Counted from the first letter of the stretch, positions 1 to 11,835 are shown. The stretch: 64,000 nucleotides of DNA from Mixophyes australis (GCA_036250195.1 JAVHZZ010000002.1:364355124-364419123); one strand, 5' to 3'. A program made the numbers and translations. The notes: generated by a model from the letters alone, not told the origin.

Positions 1-59
1 CCCATATATTGAGACTGTCTATAACATTAATGTGGTGAGTCACCAAAGCATGCATGGTG

Positions 60-1740
60 CGTAGACAAGGTGTAGTCACAAGTCATTTGCCTAATGACAA
101 AAGATTCTTATCCCACCTTGACTAAAAGATGGACAGAGTCGGAGTTGGCTAATGCACAGTATATAACCAAAGAAGGAACAGGTACATGTTATCTTCACTG
201 CTCAGTCTCCTCTTCACTCACCAGAAAGATACCAGTAAATAATGTACTGACTGCAACATGTTGTGAAGAAACTTACAAAGCAAGACGTTGTTGTGATATT
301 CAAGGATGACAGCTGCATCATAACAAAAGGGAGTCACGCTATCACAGAAGGAAAAATCAGCAGTGAATTGTACCAGCTGAAGTATAAAGAAGTTGTCAAC
401 ACTGCCAAGCAGGAACAACATTCGAACTGCATCTGAATGTGGCTCCGATATCCAGAACTTAGGAACCCTGAAGCAATAAGTCAGTGAGCTGTCATTTACT
501 AAGCTAACAGTATCAAACTTTACAGTGCAGCCAGAAGATGAAATGCACTAGCTGCTTCAAAAGAATAATGGCAAGAAAATCTGTTCCAAAAACCAGCAGT
601 AGCAGAGCTGAACAGCCTCTGGATTTTATACAATTAGACATTTGTGTATCAATGGATATTGAGACCCCAAAAAGGAAGAAGTAGTTTCTCATGTTCATCA
701 ATGATCAGATAAGATACACAATAAATGACTTACTTTTCAGCAAGCATGAAGGGCCGGAGAAACTCAGAAAGCATCTTGCTCAAGAAAGCAACAGGTTTGA
801 CAGGATGTTATGTGCAGGTAATGGAACTAAATACACAAGTGGGAAGACTTAGAGCATCTTAAAAAAAGAACTGAATTGTGTTCCAGATCACACTATCATA
901 CAACTAATGAAGTAAAGGTTATCAGAGAAAAAGAACTGTACTCTCTGTGAGAGCTGGCAAAGTATGCTCCTTGACTCAGATATGCCAATGACATATTGAG
1001 GTGCATCTATAATGACAGCCTGTTATCTCCAAGATCGTTTCCATAATAAGTTTACAGAGATAACAAATTCAAATGGACAGTAGAACAGAAAGAAGCCTAA
1101 GCTGCAGCGTATTAGACTATTTGGAAGCAAAGCCTATGTAAGTGTGCCAAAAAATGTATCAGGTGGGAAGATAAAAGAAAGGAAGAAATTCTGGTAGACT
1201 ACAGAATGGTACACCAAGACACCAACAAGATTACGAGTAGCATATTTGAGGTGATTGAGGAAGACTTTCTGTCACTCAAATTTCCTAAATATTCTCAAGC
1301 ATATCAGTAGAAGCAACACACATACAATTGGATGCAAATGGGTTTTTAAGACTAAGGGCTAGATTTACTAAGCTGCAGCTTTGAAAAAGTGGGGATGTTG
1401 CCTATAGCAACCAATCAGATTCTAGCTGTCATTTTGTAGAAAGTACTAAATAAATGAAAGCTGGAATCTGATTGGTTGCTATAGGCAACATCCCCACTTT
1501 TTCAAACCCGCAGCTTAGTAAATCTAGCCCTAATTGTAACTCTGAAGGCAAAGTTCACAAATTTAGGGCAAGATTATGATTCTGCTTTTGTTCCAGTTGC
1601 TAAATACAACTACATTCTGGGCCATGGCTGCTGTGCGGAGGATGAATATGTGACATCATGACATCAAGACAGAGTATGAAACTCTAAAATGAACAGGATT
1701 TTGCTAAAGAAAGGATTCAAATGGAGTCACATGAATTATC
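60..1740 (+). pseudogene. Decayed Ty1/copia-like pol (GAG-pre-integrase, integrase, start of RT)
   Basis: Reading across frames on the plus strand gives a continuous copia-type polyprotein order. Near 200-240 sits TRKIPVNNVL, typical of the protease/GAG-pre-integrase region. Near 275-420, in another frame, there is KQDVVVIFKDDS followed by ITEGKISSELYQL. At 535-640 a Cys-containing segment leads to SRAEQPLDFIQLDICVSMD, the usual start of a copia integrase core. GTKYTSGKT near 830 matches the second catalytic region with Asp changed to Gly. LFGSKAYVSVPKNVSGGK lies near 1115-1170, and CKWVFKTK near 1330-1350 is the entry to the RVT_2 reverse transcriptase. GKVHKFRAR near 1545 and HHDIKT near 1655 continue RT after a MITE insertion. 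Many stops and frameshifts show it is dead. No LTRs were found; the 5' part may lie before the window. Family assignment is confident; exact ends are not. Confidence 0.8.
1356..1530. mobile_element. Palindromic MITE, copy A (inside copia pol)
   Basis: Near-perfect palindrome of about 175 bp. The left arm begins GGGCTAGATTTACTAAGC and the right arm is its reverse complement, ending in CTAGCCC. Each arm carries a CCAAT box (GCAACCAATCAG left, its complement right). It is flanked by TAA on both sides, consistent with a 3-bp TSD of the PIF/Harbinger type. It interrupts the copia RT between CKWVFKTK and GKVHKFRAR, so it is younger than that element. It has no coding capacity. Confidence 0.85.
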
Positions 1741-2429
1741 TACTAGTAGCATTAACCAAAATGGTACATACAAATTGGGCACACTGTATGAAGGAAAAAA
1801 AACAGAATCAAATTATAACTATCAATAGCTGTGTATACAGGGTGGCTAGTATGGGCATACCTCAAATTGTTGTTTTGTATGAAAATATTGACATGAAATG
1901 AACGAATATGTACTATACTAGGATAAGAGATTTTGTGCCTAAGGTATATTCCCAGGAGCCCAGAGAAACGTATAGCTAAATTTATAGCTAAATCTATAAT
2001 GGCTAAACACAAACAAATAGTGAATAGTAATTAAAAAAGTAAATCCAAAAAGCGCTCCCTGTTACAGCTGCCTGATAACCTCAATAAATGCCACTTCATT
2101 CAATTTAACACATATAATACAATAAAGGTATAGAGGCGCATACAACAAGTTCACCACAGATTCAGTGGTCATGAAAATAACAGAAAGAATGAAGTCACGG
2201 ATTACCCATTCTGTGTTGCTACTCCAGGCAGCTACATCACACTTACTGTATAGCAGAGAATGATGGTGGCATATTTCTACACTATGACCTCTCTAAAGTG
2301 GATTATCCATATATCTATAACAAATCCTCCAGTGATACATAACCTTCTGACAGTGGAATTTGTGTGCAGTAATAACAATATTTCTATATATGCACTGCAA
2401 CACGTTAATTATTTATATAACTGAATAAT

Positions 2430-2665
2430 CTTTATATATAAGACACACAGATTCCACAGATTCCGTAGCGCAGGAATCAAGTAACAAATAGATGAGGTAA
2501 TACCTACACATAAGTAGCACAGATGAGTGTGAGTAAAACTATGGGGACTCACACAGAGTGCAGCAATAGACATGACAGGATGTACGAGGGAGTCAGACAT
2601 TAGACAGATCTGGGACAATAGGTAGTGGACCCTGCCCGCGAGAGCTTACATTCTAGAAGGAAGAG
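2430..2665 (-). repeat. SINE 3' tail fragment
   Basis: Read on the minus strand it contains AATGTAAGCTCTCGCGGGCA and then, further on, GCGCTACGGAATCTGTGGAA. This is the same modular tail seen at about 12.95, 44.8, 46.2 and 49.1 kb. The tRNA-like head is not recognisable here. Boundaries are approximate. Confidence 0.6.
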
Positions 2666-3318
2666 TGGTGAGAGACAGTAGAAACAAATATTCCCCCATT
2701 GTTAAACAAGGATGTTTATCCTCCTTCTGCCCTATGCAGTCCTCTGATTTCAGCCCTACATCTGTGAAGAATGTAACGTGGCAGTAAGAAGATGCCGTTA
2801 TGCCACAATTAATGAGCAACAATATTTTCTAGCCAGAAAAATGTAGAACCCACGTAGTGACACATAGCACTGAGGAGGGAACAGTTTTTCTGTCACACTC
2901 TGGTACTCAGGGCACTCAGACTGTGAAAAACGAATCATTCATAAACATTCATATGATACCAGCCATGGCTTATAAAATAGTGTATGTGGAATTTTCCCAA
3001 AGAAAGCTTTGCATTGGACTGTAGACTGTAGTGAAATATAGTAGGGGTGTAATCACTATTCCCGTAAGGAAATCTGGAAACAATAGTGTTTAAAAAAATG
3101 TTATTTGCTAGGAAACATCCTGCAGATTGTGAATTAAATCCTTCTAGATGGAGTCAAATTAACCATTTAACTCTTTATTTTATGGATTGCTTCTCTTGGA
3201 GCAAACATTGGTTTTATTAAAAGAATAAGAAAATGTAAATGTACAATATACAATGCAAAGCAGTAACGTCTGTACAGGCAATCTATGACTGAAAGACACA
3301 GTTTAGTTATCAAGGCAA

Positions 3319-3644
3319 GGGGCCTGATTCATAAAGGAAAGTTAAGCAAAGGTAAGTAAGTAAGGCAAAACCATGTTGTATTGGAGGGAGAGGTAGATTT
3401 AAAATGTGATGGCAGATTTATATTTGGGGTAGGGCATGTCCTAGATCAACTTTAAATTTCAGTCTACAAATAAGCTATCAAGTATCTGTGTGCTACATGA
3501 AAAAACAGACAGTATTTTCCTTATGTGCAAAATAAATAATAAACTAATTTGCACCCCTTGCATTGCCACATGGTTTTGTCCAGAAATCTTGAGTATGAAA
3601 AGTTACTCAATTTTTTGCTTAACTTTCCTTAATGAATCAGGCCC
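3319..3644. mobile_element. GGGCCTGATTCAT-TIR non-autonomous DNA transposon, copy 1
   Basis: A 326-bp element with inverted ends. The left end reads GGGCCTGATTCATAAAGGAA and the right end is its near complement, ending CCTTAATGAATCAGGCCC. A shared interior (a GGAGGGAGAGGTAGATTTAA segment, TGTCCTAGATCAA, CATGGTTTTGTCC) recurs at 34.1 kb and in fragments at 4.1, 23.7 and 47.2-47.9 kb. No ORF. I could not establish the TSD, so the superfamily is left open. Confidence 0.7.
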
Positions 3645-4074
3645 AAGATGTTTATATATGCTCTGGAAACTTGCATAAGTTTGTATTATGGATTTGGACA
3701 AAATGGTTTAGCAGATGCAGAACATAAATTGTCCTCAGTTTTGGAATAGGAAATGTCATTTCAAAGCATGTCATCTCATCACCTGGCCCAAATTCTGTTC
3801 TATACAAAACATACAGCTATATAATGAAAGCACAGAGATGCAAGCCAAGTGCTTTTATATAGGGCACAGATTTTGTACAGCTACCATCCTCTTACTCTCT
3901 ATTGGACACCAGGCTGTTTCTTATTCCTTATATTAATTAAAATTATATTTTTTTTTCATCAAGACATATTAACAATTGTGACACATGAAATAAAGTCAGC
4001 TCTGATGTCTAGCTCTTATGACTTATTAACCACATTAATGTGCCTTAATCATTAAGGAGAACAAAGCATAAAAA

Positions 4075-4170
4075 AGGACTAACTTTGCACCTTGGCAAAA
4101 CCATGTTCCATTGGAGGGGGAGGTAAATTTAAAATGTTGGTAGAGATTTATAGATGAGATAGGGCATGTC
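4075..4170 (+). mobile_element. Fragment of the GGGCCTGATTCAT-TIR element
   Basis: Shares the interior of the 3.3 and 34.1 kb copies: TTGGCAAAACCATGTT, then GGAGGGGGAGGTAAATTTAA, then AGGGCATGTC. Neither terminal inverted repeat is present. Confidence 0.6.
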
Positions 4171-4735
4171 AAATTGTTGAAAGTTACTGAAAATGGGTAA
4201 GGGGAGTAAATATTATGAATGTATTCCCAGGTATTATATAGTTGGTGAGTACTAATCAGGAACACCAGCACAGAAATGATATGGTACATGTATTTATAAC
4301 CTACAAAGAGCAATAGAACATTTTGTACATAAAGACATTGATACAAAATAGATTGTCATTAAGTTTCTATGACAATGTTTTAGAGTGATACAGTCATGGA
4401 GACAAAAGGAACAATGGCTTAACAATAAAACAGAAGAAACCAGGCTCACCCAGGTCTAATAAAACAGACAGTGGTTGCATAGATGAGACTAAAAAGGCTA
4501 GAAGATAATCATTCTCAAATTCAATAATTATGCAGCTACCCTTTAATGGGCAAACTTCACACATGAATACAAACTGCACAATTAATGAAAACTCATATAC
4601 TTGCTGTTCACATTTTATATTTAGACAATGGACTTTTGTTACAGACTCTCTGCACAAGACTCGTGTGTGGCTACAAGGGATGAATCACTTACTTTCACCT
4701 AGATGTGTGGAATCACACCCACAACAGCCCACATA

Positions 4736-4751
4736 GGGGGGGGGGGGGGGG
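4736..4751 (+). repeat. Poly(G) run
   Basis: Sixteen consecutive G residues. Possible G-quadruplex site and a likely place for sequencing-length error. Confidence 0.95.
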
Positions 4752-4884
4752 TCTGGAAAATTTAACCCGGTGTGCACAACTCGGCAGCCTATTTAAAAGG
4801 AAAAAAATGCAGGTGGCCCAGTGACCCAGCCCAAGATAGCCCACTATGGGACCAGCCCAGGGGACAGATGCCCGCCAGTCTGCT

Positions 4885-4950
4885 CCAGGCCGAAAACATA
4901 CTGGTGGGTTTATTGACTGCTAACAAATTTACCCTACCATGCTGAAGATC
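4885..4950 (+). repeat. Short V-SINE core fragment
   Basis: AAAACATACTGGTGGGTTTA followed by TGACTGCTAACAAATTTACC matches the post-core segment of the full SINE at 48.85-49.19 kb (AAACATACTAATAGGTTAAT, GGCTGCTAACAAAATTGACC). The rest of the SINE is lost or diverged. Confidence 0.45.
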
Positions 4951-5523
4951 TAAGGAAGTTTCACAGTGGCATAGTGTGATAGGACGCCACCTTTCCAACA
5001 CACAGCCTTGAGCTAAAGACAGTGCCACATTAAATCACATAAAGCACCTGTAAGCAGAGTTATCCACACTCTTAAATACAATAGTAGAAATACAAGTAAA
5101 CAGTGCTCCATTCACAGAATTTAGATGCAGAAAATTAACAAAAAACTGAACACAAGTAATCTGTATATAGTTCTATCAAGTATTATCCCTGTCCTGAGTG
5201 ACAAGTGTTCCAACTGTAAGTGCGCACGGGAATAAAAGTCTTCAGAAAAAAGCACCACTGGATCTTTTCCTCCAAGGATCTATTTGTATCCAAGTATAAA
5301 AAGGAATAAGAGGGAAATATGCTGTAATGTAACACTGTCGCCAAGTATAGGCAAAAATGTAACTCGTAGCACTTACACTTTGATGTTCCCAGATGATTTT
5401 TTGCGATGTTGTTAGGTGCAAATAATCACTTGGAGTCCTTGCTACTTGTGTTCTTTTTTCTGACAGCCGTGGGAAAATAATGTAATTATGCAACATTGTG
5501 GTACAGATAGCTTCACAATCACT

Positions 5524-5664
5524 TGGGAGATGTTGCCTATGGCACCCAATCAGATTCTAGCTTTCATTTATTTAGTGCATACTACAAATTGATAGCTAGA
5601 ATCTGATTGGTTGCTATAGGCAACATCTCCACTTTTCAAACCCGCAGTTTAGTAAATATACCCC
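5524..5664. mobile_element. Palindromic MITE, copy B (left end truncated)
   Basis: Core GATGTTGCCTATGGCACCCA on the left and ATTGGTTGCTATAGGCAACA on the right, ending in GTAAATATACCCC. The outer left arm is missing, so only the right terminus is complete. Confidence 0.8.
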
Positions 5665-5837
5665 TTGGAGTGAATAACAGTGCTCTTATTTTCACTTGTA
5701 CAACCTCAAAAATATAAGAAAATAGCTGAACAAAACAAAGCTGCACCTTACAGTTTTATTGACATGATGTTATATCAGTTTCCATTCATATACATCATGT
5801 GTAGGAGTTCACAGGAGACAATTAAAACCATAGCAAT

Positions 5838-6340
5838 AACACAATGCCTTGCAAAAGTATTTATACCCTTGACCAATCCTCTTATTTTACTGAATAACAA
5901 ATCATACATTGAAATTTTCTTTTGAGATTTTTTTTTTTCATAGCACTGCAACTCCAACTTATTATTTCTTTTTGTTACATTGTTTTATGTCACAAAACAT
6001 ATTAAAAAATAAAACCTGAAATATCGTATGTTATGTGTTATCTTGTTTTGTGTTTAGGATGATTGTCTTGTTGAAAGATGAGCTTTGGCCTCAAGCTTTC
6101 GTTTTTTTATTGTGTTTTCCACCATCAATTCTTTCTTCTCTTTTAGTAAGATGCCAGGCCCTGCTAATTAAAAGCCGCCCCACCGCGTAATACTGCCTCC
6201 TCCATACTTCACTATAGACATGGTGATTTTGTTTGAGGTGTGGACATTATTGAATTTGTGCCACACATAATGCTTTGAACGTGTTTGAGCACAGTTTTGA
6301 GAGATGACCCTTTTCTAGACAGCATCTCGATGGCTTAATA
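5838..6340 (-). mobile_element. Decayed Tc1-like transposon
   Basis: Starts with AATGCCTTGCAAAAGTATTT, the usual outer end of a Tc1 subfamily common in fish and frogs. The interior contains CTTGTTGAAAGATGAGCTTT and TGCCTCCTCCATACTTCACT, degraded complements of Tc1 transposase codons, so the transposase was on the minus strand. No readable ORF. The right end is not identified. Confidence 0.65.
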
Positions 6341-6874
6341 CGCACTGTGGTTGCCTAGGTTGCCAATATATTGAGGGCACGTAAAACACTGAATAAGTGA
6401 TATATGAGCCTATTTATTAAACAAGGAGAAGACCTTTCTCTGCCGAAAACAGGTGTTTGGATACTCGTTTTCTACCCTTTTCCTAATTTATGTATTTGTA
6501 TAACTTTATCTCTACTTGTGGTGCACTATAGTCTTCATTTTTACAAATGTTCTTCTGATTTACATAATGAATAATGACCCTTTAACGGTGAGGTTGTTAT
6601 CCAGAAAATGTAGCAATTATTTTAATGAGTCACCGGTGAAGGCCAATTGTAAAGCAAGTGTGGTCCTCATTTGGCAATTGTTTATCACCAGTGTAAACTT
6701 AGAGCTTCAACAACAGTAGGTAATTATGGAAACAGCATTTTTCAGTTTTTTTCTTAAGATGTTTGTAAAACAATGTCACATTAAAAAATTATTTTGACTT
6801 TCAATTCTTTGAAATATAGATATCATAGAGAGCAAGATTTAAGTGTAGGAGTTATTATTCGGTAAAGTTAGAGA

Positions 6875-6975
6875 ATTATTATCATTATTATTATTATTAT
6901 TATTATTATTAATAATTTGTAAGGAGTCACATTGCTCTGCAGCGCTGGACAGTGAGGAAAACAGGATATACATTA
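6875..6975 (-). repeat. (ATT)n run with SINE tail remnant
   Basis: A TTA/ATT trinucleotide run (about 6877-6915) is followed by AATTTGTAAGGAGTCACATT and CTCTGCAGCGCTGGACAGTG. On the minus strand this is the CAGCGCTGCAGAG tail motif plus its (AAT)n end, as in other SINE tails of this window. Confidence 0.55.
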
Positions 6976-7183
6976 AATCGGGACATACAAAGTAGACAAA
7001 ATAAATATAAACATAATAACAATTAGAAATGGCTCTGAATATGTACATTTTTTCTTAGCAAACTGCCACCTTTTAATCTCTGTTCTTTTGTGTGTGAATA
7101 CCAGTTCAATGCTACCGAGTACCTTATACTAAAAAAAATAATATAATTAATTCATTTATTGTCACTTAAGAAAGTAGACATTG

Positions 7184-7354
7184 AGGTATATTTACTAAAC
7201 TGGTTTGAAAAAGTGGAGGTGTTGCCTACAGCAACCAATCAAATTCTAGCTTTCATTTATTTAGTGCATTCTACAAAATGACAGCTAGAATCTGATTGGT
7301 TGCTATAGGGAACATTTCCACTTTTTCAAACCCGCAATTTAGTAAATATACCCC
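7184..7354. mobile_element. Palindromic MITE, copy C
   Basis: About 171 bp from AGGTATATTTACTAAACTGG to AGTAAATATACCCC, with both CCAAT-containing arms preserved. The hairpin is interrupted by only a few mismatches. Non-coding. Confidence 0.85.
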
Positions 7355-8300
7355 ATAATCGCTGATCAGTCAGTAAGTCACCTATGGCATCAGAGGAAAT
7401 GTGTTTAAAATAGGTTTTCCTTTTTTTATGGAGAAAATATTACTTTCAATCATTAAAGTAAGATATCATTCATGGTAGCAGGAACTGTGACAGTTCCTTG
7501 AATAACAGCTGGAGTCACAGGCAAGTGTTATCTGGCCCATTCAAGCTCCATACAGAATGCTCACCTCGGGAGGTAAGACCCATGGACGTGTTCTCTTGAC
7601 CTGAGAAATGATTAGCTTTTGCCAGTGCTGTAAATCAAAGTCACAGCACAGCCATGCAGGGTGGGGGGCCAAAGCAACCCACGAAACAGCAATTGTACTT
7701 TATACTGGCACTGAAGTTGAACTAGCATTTATGGTGGAACATAAAATGCGGCTTTCCTACCGGTTTGTGGTGTTTTTATTCCTTTAGCACAACATTTTGC
7801 TGCTATATTACTGCTACACTAGTAAAATACTTTGTAAATAAATATACATTATAAAAATGTCTTACAAAAGTTGTTGTCACCGCAGAAAAGGCAATGTGGT
7901 TGTTAAACATTGATACTATAATTTAGGGATTCTTAATATTTTTTTAACATGCACCTTGTGATTGTAAATATTTACCTAGTGCTCCTTACAGTGCATTTAT
8001 ACTATATACCCTTTAATGTTTGTACATTTATCCAAAGTACCTCATAATCCTCCTCCATTTACATTATTGTAAAAAGTACCAGTAGAAAATTGCAATAGGG
8101 ACTTTAAGGTTGTGTATTGGAGTACAGAGCTCTAACAGATTCTGACGTTACCCCATTCAGATTCAGTGCTGTAAGTATTGCCTTAACAAGAAATAAATTG
8201 AGGTTGGGATGAGGGTCTTGCACTATATTCCAAGACTGTTTGGGAAATGTTTCTTATTACCAATTACTTGGCTCATGAGACTTGCTGCATTTATTAGAAC

Positions 8301-8848
8301 TAGAGATGCTCAGACTCGGTTTTCGGAAAACCGAGCCTACCCGAACTTAAGGGATCTGAGTAGGCCCGCGAGCCAGCTTGATATCTCCACGCGCCCTCGC
8401 ATCTGAATCGAGGCAAAACGTCATTGTTGCGTTGTCGGATCTTGCGGGTTTTGGATCACATAAGTACCTCACTCCCCAGGAGATCCAGCGCCATTGCTTA
8501 CACAGAAACAGGGGTAGCAGTGTTCTTGTCACTCTCCAGTCTCCAGTGATATTGCTCAGTGCCATTGCTCACATAAGTACAGGGGTAGCAGCGTTCTTGT
8601 CACTCTCCAGTCTCCAGTGCCATTGCTCAGTGCCATTGCTCACACAGAAACAGGAGGGGTAGCAGTGTTCTTGTCACTTGACAAAAATTGACTGGAAATG
8701 GTGGGCAATTAATGTTATTGAGGTTAATAATAATGTAGGGATAAAAAAGAGCCAAATTATGTGATTTTAGAAAAAAAAAATAGGGATATTAGAAAAAAAT
8801 AGGGAACTAAAACCAAAACCAAAACACGGGGGTCAGTGAATATCTCTA
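8301..8848. mobile_element. hAT-type non-autonomous element with 8-bp TSD
   Basis: Begins TAGAGATGCTCA and ends GTGAATATCTCTA, giving short terminal inverted repeats with TAGAGAT ends. It is flanked by a perfect 8-bp duplication, ATTAGAAC, at 8293-8300 and 8849-8856, the hallmark of hAT transposition. Inside, roughly 8490-8685 holds about three copies of a unit of some 60-85 bp containing GCCATTGCTCACACAGAAAC and GCAGTGTTCTTGTCACT. No transposase ORF, so it would need a partner element in trans. Confidence 0.8.
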
Positions 8849-8860
8849 ATTAGAACACTT

Positions 8861-9056
8861 GGGGATAAATTTATCAAGCTCCTTTTTTCCAGCAGGTTTG
8901 AAAAGGGGAGATTTTGCCTATAGCAACCAATCAGATTCTACCTATCATTTTGTAGAATGTACAAAATAAATAATAACTAGAATCTGATTGGTTGATATAG
9001 GCAACATCTCCACTTTTCACACCTGCTGGAAATTTGCAGCTTGATACATTTACCCC
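8861..9056. mobile_element. Palindromic MITE, copy D
   Basis: About 196 bp, bounded by GGGGATAAATTTATCAAGCT on the left and its near complement ending ACATTTACCCC on the right. The arms contain AGCAACCAATCAGATTCTA and its complement. It lies 5 bp past the TSD of the 8301-8848 element. Confidence 0.8.
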
Positions 9057-9250
9057 TTGGAGTGAGTGGCTTTCTGTGTTTGTCTAATGAACTATTAAAC
9101 TGGCAACTGTTCTTTGAAGAATATTGACGAATTATGACATCTTCAGAGCTGCCCCATCAAATTACTTATGTACTTAGGGATATTGTTTCTTGATTTGATC
9201 TTATTTTGGGGAGTAGGATTACTGTGTTATAATGAACTTGGACCAATGAT

Positions 9251-9268
9251 TTTGCTGAATAGTTTTTT
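9251..9268. repeat. LINE target-site duplication, left copy
   Basis: TTTGCTGAATAGTTTTTT, identical to 12826-12843. It merges into the LINE poly(T) tract (poly(A) on the element strand), so its right edge is uncertain by a few T residues. Confidence 0.9.
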
Positions 9269-9283
9269 TTTTTTTTTAAACTC

Positions 9284-9289
9284 TTTATT
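9284..9289 (-). terminator. LINE polyadenylation signal AATAAA
   Basis: TTTATT on the plus strand reads AATAAA on the element strand, a few bases before the poly(A) tract. This fits polyadenylation of the LINE transcript that was reverse transcribed here. Confidence 0.75.
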
Positions 9290-9715
9290 TTCAGCAAAAA
9301 GAACATGGGTTCTGAACATTGCACAATAGGCATAGTGGAACAGAAGAGACATAGCAAATCAGGGAGAACATACAAAATATTAATCCAGTGGATGATATGA
9401 AACAAAATCAAACATACGAGAATATGTTACATATCTAATTTTATAAGAATATTAAACCAAAATATTCGACCTGATCAAGGTGTGGTCGGTGTGCATCTCT
9501 ACTGTCGTGGAACCCAAATTGTTGCTTTTTCTTTTTCTCATTTTATTGAAGGAAAAAGGAGGGGTGGGAGGAGAGAGAGAGGGGAGAGAGTATAAAAAGA
9601 GGGGGTGAGAATGACAGATTGGGGAGGAGAAGGCTGTCAGACCTTTCTCCTGAGAGTGGAGCAGCAATCCTTTGGGAAGTTTGCGAAGTGCATGCCGGTT
9701 TTCATATCTGAACTT

Positions 9716-10825
9716 CTAAGAAGCTGGAAGTGGAGCCTGATGAAAAGTGTACCAGGGGTCCCAGATCTTGTGGAAATTTAGAATTTTATCATGGAGCAAG
9801 CTGGTGATATATTCCATTGAGGCTATGTACCAAGTACGTGAGACTATGCTGTTGAGGCTTGGGGGATGCCGGGACCTGCATTCTTTCGCTATTTGCAAGT
9901 GGGTAGCGGCACATAGGTGCTGTATAAGTCTGTCTGCCCTTTTGTTGAGCGACTTGACCCGGGAGCACAGCAGCATTACCATTGGGTCAGGGGTTATTTC
10001 AAATTCTAAAATTCTCGAGATTAAATCAGCGACCTGGGACCAAATATTGAAAATACCAGGGCATGTCCACCAGGTGTGGTAGAATGAGCCCACCTCTCCA
10101 CATCCCCTCCAGCATAGGTCCGAGGCACCAGGGTATATTGTGTGCAGTTTAGTTGGGACTAAGTACCATCTTGTGTACACTTTAAATGTGTTCTCTCTAA
10201 TTGAGGTATTGATGGAGATTTTAGAGATCCTCGTTCTAAGCCGGGACCATCCCTCCTGACTCAAGTCTCTACCAGTATCCTGAAGCCAAGCAACCTCGAA
10301 TGGTTCAATGAGCTCAGGATCAGGGCGCAGAAAAACATGGTATACCAAAGAAATCAACCCAGAAGCTCCAATACGGTTCACACAGCTCCTCTCAAAAGGT
10401 GTAGGATCACGTAGTTTAGATGATCTACACAGTGCCTGTATAAAGCCTCTGATTTGGATATAAGCAAAATGCAAGGACGAAGGAAGGCCTTTTTTCTCTC
10501 TCATTTCCGAGAAGGTTCGGGGTGAATATTTTCCAAGAATGTGGGTGAATTGAGTGATACCCACGTCCTGCCAAGGATGCATGTACGATTTGACATTTCC
10601 TAGAGGGAAGTCTGGATGATGCCATAGTGGGGTTAATGGAGAAGGGAACGTAGTAAGCTCCCATTTTCTGTTAAGTTTGTCCCAAAGGTTAAGTGTAAAT
10701 TCAATGGACGGATGCAAGTAGACCGAGGCCGGCCTCTGATTCCTGGGGAGCCAAGGGAGCGAGTTCAAATTGTGATCTGGTGTATGGGCGTTCTCTAAGT
10801 CTACCCATCTCTTGACTCCCGGGGA
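9716..10825 (-). pseudogene. LINE ORF2, C-terminal domain
   Basis: About 360 residues after the second frameshift. The C-terminal third has CWRGCGEVGSFYHTWWTCP, a Cys/His-rich motif (C-x3-C-x7-H-x4-C) characteristic of L1/Tx1 ORF2 C-termini and thought to aid RNA binding. The natural stop falls just before position 9716 (reading minus). The remaining 440 bp to the poly(A) tract is 3' UTR and includes a purine/pyrimidine-biased stretch near 9525-9640. Confidence 0.85.
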
Positions 10826-11835
10826 GAATGCCAGGAAATTATGTGGCTAAGATTGACTGCCTGGAAGTATCTTTCAAAAATTGGGAGTCCATATCCTCCC
10901 GAGTGGGTGGATTTAGCCAAACAAGCGCGTTTAAGTCTCGATTTTTTCCCCTGCCAGATAAATTTTCCACACATTGATTGTAGATTTGCTAGTACTGTGC
11001 CTGGGATTGTTATGGGCAACGTTTGGAACAGATATAGGACTCTAGGTAAAACATTCATCTTAATTACACTAATTCTGCCGAACCAAGAGATGAAGAGCGG
11101 GTCCCACTTATTAAGATCTTTTTTTATAGATTCAAGAAGGGGGGTATAGTTAGCATGGAACAGTTGGTTGTATTCTTTCGTAATTTGGACTCCTAGGTAG
11201 CGAGGCGCCTTGGGGCACCATTGAAACTTGAATGAGGTTTCGAGTATGTTTTTGGTAACTACGGGAACTTGGAGTGAGAGAGCTTCTGATTTAGTATTAT
11301 TAATTTTGTAATCTGACAGAGATCCATATTCCTTGAGTTCTACAAGTAGATTTGGAAGTGAGATGAGGGGATTGGAAAGTGTCAGCAGGACGTCGTCAGC
11401 GAATAAAGAGATTTTAAAGTGCAGGGGTCCTATTCTGATCCCAGTGATGTCAGGATTACGTCTTATGGCAGCGGCTAATGGTTCGATGCACAAGGCATAT
11501 AATAAAGGGGACAGGGGACACCCCTGTCTGGTGCCGTTACTTAAGGAAAAAGCCTGGGATAAAAGCCCGTTAGTCAATACTGAAGATGAGGGGCAATTAT
11601 ACAGGGCCTGAATGGCCGCTAGGAAAGCCCCATTTAACCCAAAGCGTCTAAGTGTGCGAAACATGAAGGGCCATGAGAGTCTGTCGAAGGCCTTTTCAGC
11701 GTCCAGAGCCAAAACAACAGATGGGATCCTATTATGATTGATATGGGCTATGATGTCTATTGTACGTCTTGTGTTGTCTAGAGCCTGCCTAAAGGGGACA
11801 AAGTCCACCTGGTCCGGAAAAACTAGAGTTGGCAT
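10801..11835 (-). pseudogene. LINE ORF2, reverse transcriptase core
   Basis: Contains the RT palm motifs in order: VVLALDAEKAFDRLSW (block A with catalytic Asp), NGTRQGCPLSPLLYALCIEP (block B) and LFADDVLLTLSNP (block C, FADD). Thumb-region sequence follows, then GKFIWQGKKSR and GGYGLPIFERYFQAVNLS, typical of the Tx1/L1 clade. The frame stops at ESRDG; the reading continues one frame over from about 10825 as VDLENAHTPDH, so a single-base indel separates this part from the C-terminal part. All visible RT catalytic residues are kept. Confidence 0.9.

Noticed and set aside
9747..10082. 111-codon plus-strand ORF
   Set aside because: Antisense shadow of the LINE C-terminal domain on the minus strand.
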